16,524 bases of DNA, from the NCBI GenBank assembly GCA_001953115.1, contig LSSL01000033.1, forward strand, positions 1-16,524, written 5' to 3'. The position numbers were made by a program, and so were the translations under genes. How positions within the stretch are numbered: the first letter of the stretch is position 1; the number at the start of each line of letters is the position of its first letter. Positions 8,745-16,524 of the stretch are shown here, piece after piece. This DNA is from Smittium mucronatum (lineage: Eukaryota > Kickxellomycota > Harpellomycetes > Harpellales > Legeriomycetaceae). The notes beneath the pieces were generated by a model, which saw only the letters and a list, made by a program, of their open reading frames with translations, was not told the DNA's origin and did no database searches.

Positions 8745-9569
8745 TCATAATAGACCTTAGAGTTTTCACATTTTAAATTATTGGCTAAATTATAGATATA
8801 TCCAACTAGGGATTCAACCCATAAATTAGCATATGAATATTGAAAATCACATTTTTTATAGATTAATTTTTCCTTATTTTACCAATAATAGCAACCAGAT
8901 GGTATTTCAATTTTTTATTACCCAATAAATAAAGGATTTTTAAATTATCTTTTCTCAAAACTAGGGCGGTATAATAATTTCATTGATGAGTGATTCTTAG
9001 GGACACCAGTCTCTTTTTCTCTTAAACTACTATACATTGATTAGGTAAAAAATACAATTGGCTATTAGCTGAGATATTTCCAAATTTTTGGTAAATTATC
9101 TACCTTTACAATACTGACAATTATTATCTGCTATCATTTTTATTTCGAAAAAATCAATAACTTAGTATTTTAAAATACGAGTATAAAGTTTTTAAAAGAA
9201 AAATTTCTAGTACGCAAAAGAATCATCCAGATAAAATTATTTTCTTAAAATAATCTACCAGTAATAGATCTTAAGATACATTGAACTAGTTTATTACAAA
9301 AATGATTTTTTAATTGGTGCTAAATAATATTTATTTCGAATCAACCATTTACATTGATCTAAATCTCGTGTCATTTTAATACCTCTGACCCTGCATAGTT
9401 TAGGGGTCTTTTATTATTAAAGCATTGTTACGCGTATTTATTTTCAACTGGGTATAAAAATCGTTGATTTCAGCATGGTCACGAATTTTATAAAAAAAGG
9501 TTTACAATACTAAAAAACTAGTGCGTTTTTAAATCCTCAGCCATAAAATAATAAAAATAGTATTTGGTG

Positions 9570-9783
9570 AATATAATATCCAAATCTTAATTTGCAGCGA
9601 ATATTTTTCTAATTATACATCCAATTTAATAAATAGATATTTTTTAAATTAAATTAGGTCCATATCAGCCAATATATTGGCTGTTAGTGAATTCATTTTA
9701 ATGCTAATAACTGTGTTTTTATAATCAAAAGACTTTATCTAATGAGCATATAGTAGTTCCTTAGAAAGAAATATAATATCCAA
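9570..9783 (+). repeat. AATATAATATCCAA repeated exactly 200 bp apart
   Basis: The 14-mer occurs at 9570-9583 and 9770-9783. Its core TAATATCCAA occurs twice more on the same strand, at 11498-11507 and 11834-11843; three of the four read TAATATCCAAAT. Flanks are not alike, so this is a motif rather than a long repeat. Confidence 0.35.
9666..9683. repeat. 18-bp perfect palindrome with two CCAAT boxes
   Basis: CAGCCAATATATTGGCTG is its own reverse complement and carries CCAAT on each strand. It could bind a dimeric factor, but about one palindrome of this length in 16 kb of AT-rich DNA is not surprising. Confidence 0.3.
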
Positions 9784-10725
9784 TAAACATTAAACTTATA
9801 AAAAAATTTAGATACACCTATGCGTTATGTGGCAAATTTGGGTAAAAAATTCGCACGAAATAATAATCCCTAAAAGAACATTTTCAAGTTAATAAAGTTT
9901 TTAGTTGAGGAATTATAGTGACATAGTATTATGAATCCAGAAGAAATTATTTAATGTTGGTAAGAATTAATGTTTACGCTCCAATAAAACAAGTCCAGTG
10001 ATTGGTTTGGTTCTATTTATTTTAAATATTAATATTGGATGAAAAGATGGCTTCGGGTAATTTTGATTTTTTTATCAAAGTCGCGAATTTTTCAAACAAA
10101 ATTCTTCACCCACTTTCATTGAGGAATAATGGTGAAAAAGAACCTTATTTTGGTAAATATTAAAATTATTTTTTATGATATAAATTAAGTGAATAAATGG
10201 AAGCCAAAAAAACATTTTTTTATTAATATTTTTGAATTCATTTGGAAGTATTTTACATATCATGACAAGTTATAAAGTAAATTCATTTTGATTCATAAAA
10301 TTCGAATCTTAGATCTTTTTTTATCGATTTCTGATTTGGTGTTGTCTAAACTAAATTGTTTAATGGAAAAAAAACGAGTTTTAAGAGCAAGCAACAAGAA
10401 TTAAGGTAAATTATTTACGCTGAATAATATACGTGAAAGCCCTGGTGAGCTTATACGTATTGTATATAAACTGACTATCAAAGTTGCCGTAAAAACATAG
10501 TGTGAAGATGTTCTCTAGATATATAAGAGTATTCATTTTGAAAAATAAAACCATAATAAATATTTACGCAAAACTCTTTTTGTCGTTGGTGTGCCATTTT
10601 CATGGCCAATATTTATGCTGTTTTGTTTTCCGCTTTTTTAAATTAACATACTATTGGTTAAATATTTGAAATTGGATAATACATATATATAAATTTAGAA
10701 AATAGAAGTACTTGACACACTTGGG

Positions 10726-10759
10726 TGAAAGGGATAAAAGAGGCGTTAGCCCTTGCTTA
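10726..10759. repeat. Back-to-back TTANCCCTT motifs in a less AT-rich patch
   Basis: GGTGAAAGGGATAA (10725-10738) reads TTATCCCTTTCACC on the minus strand and is followed within a few bases by TTAGCCCTTGCTTACTGG on the plus strand. They resemble the TTARCCYTTTC motif seen at 7601, 8182, 8343 and 13241. They may be worn transposon ends, but the evidence is similarity of short strings only. Confidence 0.2.
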
Positions 10760-11040
10760 CTGGAGATAGGGGGAAACAGAGCTTCCAGTTAGATGATCAG
10801 AGCCTAATAAATGTGAAATTTGTACTTTGAATTAACCTTATTAGCACTCAAGATCTTTCATGTGACACAAAAAAATCGAGCTAAAGAGCACGAATTCCCA
10901 AAATTAGGTAATATGTTTTTAGTACATAGTTTTTCTTCCTAAATGACAAATTTGGCTAACCCACTTAAATTTCATGTTAGTTGTAACTCCGATATGAAAT
11001 TAAGCTGATTATTCACATTTGAACATATTTGAATTGTTTC

Positions 11041-11090
11041 CAATGGACTTAAATTTAGCTGAAATCGAAATCGATTTTAGATTTCCATTG
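11041..11090. repeat. 50-bp imperfect palindrome (hairpin)
   Basis: The line starts CAATGG and ends CCATTG. Inside, AAATTTA pairs with TAGATTT (one G-T), and AAATCGA pairs with TCGATTT around the centre. Unpaired ACTT and GCTG sit on the left arm. About 20 pairs in total; no flanking duplication noticed. Confidence 0.35.
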
Positions 11091-12921
11091 TGTTCAAAAA
11101 TGGATCATCTTTACGTCTTCAACCACATAAGGGTTAATATATTTCAGATTTTTTTCGAATTAGAAGTGAAATGGCACAAATTAAACAATCTGTGAAAATA
11201 AAAACAGAACTTTTTTATCTGAAAAAATTGGCCAGAAATTCGAAAAACAAGAAAAAACCTCGATTATTTCTATTTCAAGCTGTTTATAAATTCCATTATC
11301 CTCTCTCAAGAAAAATATTAAGTTTGCGCCCCAATAGCCAAATTTATATCCCAATGAAGAATTTTATTTTCAAATTACATAATACAACCTTTGCATTTAT
11401 AAATATATCTTAAAAAAGATGAATTAATTTACGTGTATACAATTCCGAAACCCTAAATAGATAAATGGTATATTTTTTCATTTACTTTTAGAATTCATAA
11501 TATCCAAATATTTTAAAAATGAAATTTTCACTAAAAACACGTAATTACAATTGTTTCAACTAGCAAATAGGTCGATTACTCATACTTTTTCTTTCCTTTT
11601 TAGTGATAATTGTATAGTGAATGAATCATCAAAATCTGTGGTGGTGACTGAATTTTACTTGTATTCATACCACTTAGCGCCAATTTTCCTGTGCGCTCAC
11701 TAGGTCAGTTGACTAAAATATAAGCAATTTATATTACTTTTGGATGTTGTGCTCTCTACTTCCAATAGAGGTATCTCCGATCTGCCTTTATTTTATTTAT
11801 TTGGATTGTGAGAAGTTTATGAGATTAGGATTGTAATATCCAAATAATACAAGCAGATCACATTAAAAAGGTACGAACATCTTGAGTATAAATATTACCA
11901 TCTATTAATTTCCAAAAAAAAAAAACTCACGAGCTTAGACTTCAAGTGGTGTTTTTCACAAAATATAGTTCTTTTTTGTGAATTTTCTAAAGTTGTCACC
12001 ATTACGCCAATCAACTATGGAATTCCCTTATTCTATACAAATCGCATGGGTGGAATGAAATACCGATTTTCATCTTTGAAAAGGCTATTGGTCAAAACAA
12101 TACAATCACCAATTTCAAGAAAATGACATTTCATTTATGTTTAAAAAATAAAATTAATCTTTATTTTTTGGATGACGTGTGTATTGTTCTCACGCAAAAA
12201 CTATTATACTGCTTTTAGTATACCTGTTAATATATATCTTTTAATCAATTACACTAAATAGCATAACCGGATAAAAAAATAAATCAACATCTCTTGAAGT
12301 TGAACACTATATACGCAGGTATCATTCTTCGTGAAATGGCTTTTTTGTTTTATTCGTGAAAATCAATCTTATATTCTTTGATTTCTTTAAAATAAACTAA
12401 AAATGAACCTTTATATCTTAGTTTTTTTTTCTTTGATATGATTGAGTTTTTTGTTACTTTGAATAAATATAGTCTAATTGAATTATAAGCGATACTCTAC
12501 GGTAAATGATGGACACCGATGCCGAAATTTTTCGTGATCGGTTGATGATGACAATAAAATTTTCTCAATCAATCTAATGGAAATTTCTCTAAAATCAGGA
12601 TATTTTTCACTATTTGTATTTTTAGTTTCCTTTTCATCTGGTTATGCGATATTTTTTGCTAATCTATACCCCTCAATGAACTTTTCTTTAAACAAACTTT
12701 CCCACTAGCACCAAATTCTTTCAGTCAATCCCAACCAGCTTACAAACCCTTTAATTGAAAAAAAAAGTATTATCTTTCTTTATATTCATTATATATAATT
12801 TTTGAATAAAGAGTAACTAAATAGTTATACTTTGGAGTTTATTAAAATTTCTACGCTTTTCGAGGGAATTTATTCAGAATTAGACTTTTTGAAGGCCATT
12901 TTTATTGCATGGTAGAACCCC

Positions 12922-12935
12922 AAAAAAAAAAAAAA
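12922..12935 (+). repeat. A14 homopolymer flanked by GAACC/GGTTC
   Basis: Fourteen consecutive A, preceded by GAACCCC and followed by GGTTC, so the tract sits in a small inverted repeat. No gene is nearby. Confidence 0.6.
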
Positions 12936-13227
12936 GGTTCAAAATAATCGAAAGTATTTATTTAATTAACTATATTGATTAATAACTGCATCCTTAAAAA
13001 AAACTTCCTAAATCTCATGTATTTCACTAAAAGCGTAGACAAACTATTGACGCTCATTCCACAAATTACCCATTTAACCATTTCTGTCCGACAGAACAAA
13101 AATTGATTTCATTTTTCATTCAGTATCATCATCCATAAAATAGCATTTAACCATTATTGGATAAATCACCAAACTAAACCAATTATTTTGCATATTATAA
13201 ATATAAGAGCGAGGCACAAATCTGGGC

Positions 13228-13241
13228 CCCGAAAGGGCTAA
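13228..13241 (-). repeat. TTAGCCCTTTCGGG motif, minus orientation
   Basis: Minus-strand TTAGCCCTTTCGGGG lies in a locally GC-rich patch that includes GGGCCC. It mirrors TTAACCCTTTCAGG at 8343-8356 on the plus strand. The two face each other, like the ends of a TTAA-type (piggyBac-like) transposon, but no transposase lies between. Confidence 0.25.
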
Positions 13242-13427
13242 AGATTTTCAGTTCTGTAAATTTGTCAATTTTGGAGCAAATAAAATTTAGAGAAAATAAC
13301 AATGAAAAAAAATTCAATTGGTTAAAAAGGGGGTTGGAAATCCGAATCTATCGAAATGACCTGATACCAAAACTGGCCAAATGGATTAATCATTTTGTAT
13401 TGGTCTATGAGAAATAAAAAAATAGTG

Positions 13428-13452
13428 CCAATTGCGTCAATGATGCAATTGG
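13428..13452. promoter_or_regulatory. 25-bp near-perfect palindrome with CCAAT boxes
   Basis: CCAATTGCGTCA, a central A, then TGATGCAATTGG: 11 of 12 positions pair. It has CCAAT at both outer edges and GCGTCA/TGATGC half-sites resembling bZIP sites at the centre. It looks like a dimer binding site, yet no gene is recognised within a kilobase on either side. Confidence 0.3.
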
Positions 13453-15536
13453 GAATGAAAGAAAAAAAAAGGCTTTCAGGAACTATAATTAGTTTAGCGT
13501 ATCAACGATGCGTTGTAGATCTTTAAGGTTTTGGTCACCCAAACACAAGTAAAAACATGAATTTCATCATTGATTTTTTTTTATAGGGAATTTATTTAAA
13601 ATTGTATCATTGATATGATTCAGAAATTTGTCAGCCATACAAATGGTGCTATTGGTACTGTGATTTTATTTGTTCTGGATATATATACTGGATTTTAATT
13701 GGACTGAATTCTGATTGTCAAGAAAAAAGCATTTGAACTCATTAGCTTAAGTATGCGTATATGGAAGATTCTTAGACATACCAGGCACTTTTTTCCTCAA
13801 AGTATTACGTTAATTTTATATAAATGCACAATATTTATAATAACTGTACACAGTTTTAAAAACTGTCGCAAATTTTCCTATTTTAAATTCTTTTCAAACA
13901 TTATTTGCTACTTCTAGTATTTTAGGCGAATAAAAAACATACTATTACATTCGAGATTTTTATTAAAGAGGAAATAAGAAGCTTTTACAAGTAAAATATC
14001 TGGTATACCAAACGATCTCACATATAATCTGACCCTACCAAAATAAAAATAAAAACAGTTTGAATCTGATCTTTGGTTGGGCTTGGAAGTGTAAACAGAT
14101 GTTTTTTTGTTGGGATCTAAAAAAATTCAAACGCATAGATGATACAATTCGAAAATGTTAAAAAAGTTTGTTTTTCGGAGCATAAAAATATCCTAGTTAT
14201 AAAAAATAGATATCTGCTTTTACAAACAAATCAATATGAAATGCAAGACTAGAGAGTTTAATCTTTTTTAATTCCCATGCTTTTCCAATAGAGAGATGCT
14301 TTTTTAATCTATATTTCTTGGACCAAAAAAGCCTTAATTGATTTTGGCCATATTTCCAACTTGGAAAATTAGTAAGATCTACTAAAGGAGTTTAAGCTAA
14401 AAACCCCACCTTTCATAAAAAGAGCTATCGATTATTATCAAGACGCGATATTCAAAATTGCCATGTTTATGTAATATTTTGGTAAAAAGATTATTTAAAT
14501 GCATAAAATCATGTGCAATTAAACTTTCGCATTATAAACCAATTGGGATCTGATAAAAAAAACTATCGTACTTTTGGAATTCAAATGACCCTAATAGCAA
14601 AATTAAATTTTAAAAAATAACCAATAAAAACATATATAATACTCCCATTTAGCTAAAAACACATTTATTAAATTTCAAATGCACTAAAAATAAACTTTTT
14701 TTTCTCTTGCCACTTAACAATGATAGTTTTATTTATTTATGCACTGTCTGAGCGAAATATAAATAACCATCCATTTTTTAAAATGTATTATGTATAAAAT
14801 CAGTACACATGATATCACTTTTGGATATATTTAGCTTATTTTTGATTTATTATTTTATATCTATGACTAAAAAAATATACTGCGATCACACCCCGATAAT
14901 AATAAAATATAAATCAATATCTGTGAAAATATTCGCGATTATATTATCTCTTATAATGTATTGGAAACATCTATTTCTAATATCAATATTGTTGTCTTTT
15001 TTTTTTTGCTTTTTTTACTTGGTTTTCCTATTATTAAGTTTACTAGGCACAATTCCAACCCCATTACTTATGGTCTTAATCATACCCCTAACCACAATTA
15101 TTTCCAAAAAAATTTAAAAGAATCAAAAGCATCTTCAATGACTTACCACCAATATTCATTTAAAAGGGGATATATTACAATTTGATATATTTTCTTGTAA
15201 ATTCTTAATGGCTTCCATTATTCTTGAAGGTCTGAACTATTTTTTATATTAATACGATCTTTATAAAAAAACTATTCGTTGATTTATCTAAATGTTTTAT
15301 AAATCAGCTTTATATTTTTAGAAAAAAAATATATGCATTTTTTAATGTTTTTTTTTTCTGGTTTTAAGAAGATGTAGTGAGTAATTGGGATAATCAGTGC
15401 CTTTATTTTTTCAAATAAAATTTTTTTTAATTTCCTAGTACTATGAAAATATGAAGTATTCTGGTTATTTAATTATCTAGAATACAAAGAAATATTATCC
15501 TTTGTAGTGGAGGGGAATTGGATTTAGTTTGTATAA

Positions 15537-15554
15537 ATATATATATATATATAT
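15537..15554. repeat. (AT)9 microsatellite
   Basis: Nine uninterrupted AT dinucleotides, followed by a C and an A-rich run. Confidence 0.85.
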
Positions 15555-16524
15555 CAAAAAAAAATCATGTGGCTAAATATATCATTATTTTTTCACCTAT
15601 TTTCAAGATTTTATTGTTTTTAAAGACATTTTTTTACATGTACTTTACCTCTTATACTTGAAATTTTGTATTTAGTTAGTGAAAATCGTTTTATTTTTTA
15701 TTTTTACTATCGCCTAATAATTTTAAATTGGAATTATTTGCTTTTAATCTGGTTAATTTATTTCTTTATCATTGCATGTTTGAACCAGATTAGTTTATTT
15801 GGATTTTTACTGACCTAAATTATTTTTTTTGCTATTCCTCCGATAATATATATAAACCCTTAATATTCTCAAATATTTACATTGGAGTTAATTTTTTAAA
15901 TGGTAACGCAAAATAGGCTTCTTAAAACCCAAGAACATATGAGCTAATAATTTTAGTTACATTTTGGTGGAAATTCTCTTTAAAGAGTATTTATATTTGA
16001 ATAATGGATTTTTTAAAAAAAAAAATTTAAACCTGTAAAAATGATTAAGAATGAGTAATATTGTTATATATTTACTCTAATTTTGCTCTACCGGGTAGTT
16101 TTGTATACATTTATTTATTTTATTTTATTTTGATCATAATCAGGCATATATCAAGAAATGTTAAAAATTAATATTGTTTATTCTAATATATAAAATACAA
16201 ACCCCCAAAAAATTCAATTCCGGGAAAATGGAAATTTCTTTTCTTTTTAGTAAATAACATGCTTCGAGTTTTTTTTTTTTTACATTAAAAAAATTGATGA
16301 TAGATTGTTTGATTTAGTAAAATGAAAAATAAATGAAAAATTTACTCTTTTCTATGCTAAAAATGCAAAAAAAAAAAATGTGTTTAAAATCTCTATTAAT
16401 ATCACATTCGTTTATAATATATAATAGAAGTGTTGATTTCCATCATTAAAATCAATTTTTTTATATCTGTAAATATATATGGTTTTATAATGATACTTTA
16501 TATTATAAAAAAGTGTTTTTATTT

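Larger units (their letters stand above)
7324..16524. other. Gene desert, AT-rich
   Basis: Apart from the repeats and mobile-element relics listed separately, I see no supported gene, tRNA or rRNA on either strand across this stretch. The longest plus frames (14809-15117, 102 codons, and 11171-11413, 80 codons) are dominated by Ile, Phe, Leu, Lys and Asn, as expected from translated AT-rich DNA. They have no motif and are not annotated as genes. The last ~1.8 kb looks the most AT-rich and holds many homopolymer runs. Confidence 0.55.

Noticed and set aside
8806..8822. tRNA B-box-like GGGATTCAACCC
   Set aside because: Spacing within the T loop is off by one base, and upstream sequence gives no A box or acceptor stem.
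10389..10640. Plus frame with protein-like pieces (ESPGELIRIVYK, TLFVVGVPFSW)
   Set aside because: The number of stops is about that expected for random sequence of this composition and no family was recognised.
11171..11413. 80-codon Lys/Phe-rich frame
   Set aside because: No family resemblance, composition follows base content, no neighbouring signals.
14809..15185. Two overlapping plus-strand frames of 102 and 74 codons, hydrophobic
   Set aside because: They overlap each other in different frames, consist mainly of Ile/Leu/Phe/Lys and show no motif; a chance result in very AT-rich DNA.

Overview
The window is AT-rich eukaryotic, almost certainly fungal, DNA with one recognisable protein gene. 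On the minus strand, two adjacent reading frames (5518-4786 and 4657-1380) join in frame across a 128-nt GT-AG intron. Together they encode a 1336-residue Ste12-family transcription factor. It has the N-terminal STE homeodomain-like DNA-binding domain and two tandem C2H2 zinc fingers near the middle. Budding-yeast Ste12 lacks these fingers, while filamentous ascomycetes, basidiomycetes and several early-diverging fungi have them. The finger sequence (C-X4-[11 protein letters not shown], a TGEKPYK linker) resembles the non-ascomycete versions. With the AT-rich DNA, the Asn/Ser-rich protein and the low gene density, this makes me lean, with low confidence, to an early-diverging AT-rich fungus. 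I cannot name the species.

Layout. 1-1379 lies 3' of the gene; it has no gene, but about 87-414 holds two diverged tandem copies of a ~240-bp unit, and an AT-rich possible 3'-end signal sits near 1185-1216. 1380-5518 is the STE12-like gene. 5519-~6400 is its upstream region: a TATA-like site, a four-codon upstream ORF, and a 12-bp perfect inverted repeat. From ~6400 to 16524 no convincing gene is visible. This ~10-kb desert is built at least partly from old mobile DNA: a stop-riddled relic of a retrotransposon integrase (6995-7323), a 208-bp MITE-like element with 9-bp flanking direct repeats (8519-8744), several short repeats sharing a TTARCCYTTTC core, and a number of palindromes.

How the parts relate. 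By family knowledge, Ste12 factors act at the end of the mating/filamentation MAP-kinase cascade. The intron lies just C-terminal of the STE domain, so splicing decides whether the zinc fingers and the long Asn/Ser-rich tail are attached. A second possible 63-nt in-frame intron lies inside the STE domain. No other host gene is present to give pathway context. The best candidates for undescribed elements are the MITE-like element, the decayed integrase and the two splice-dependent isoforms; none amounts to a multi-gene system.
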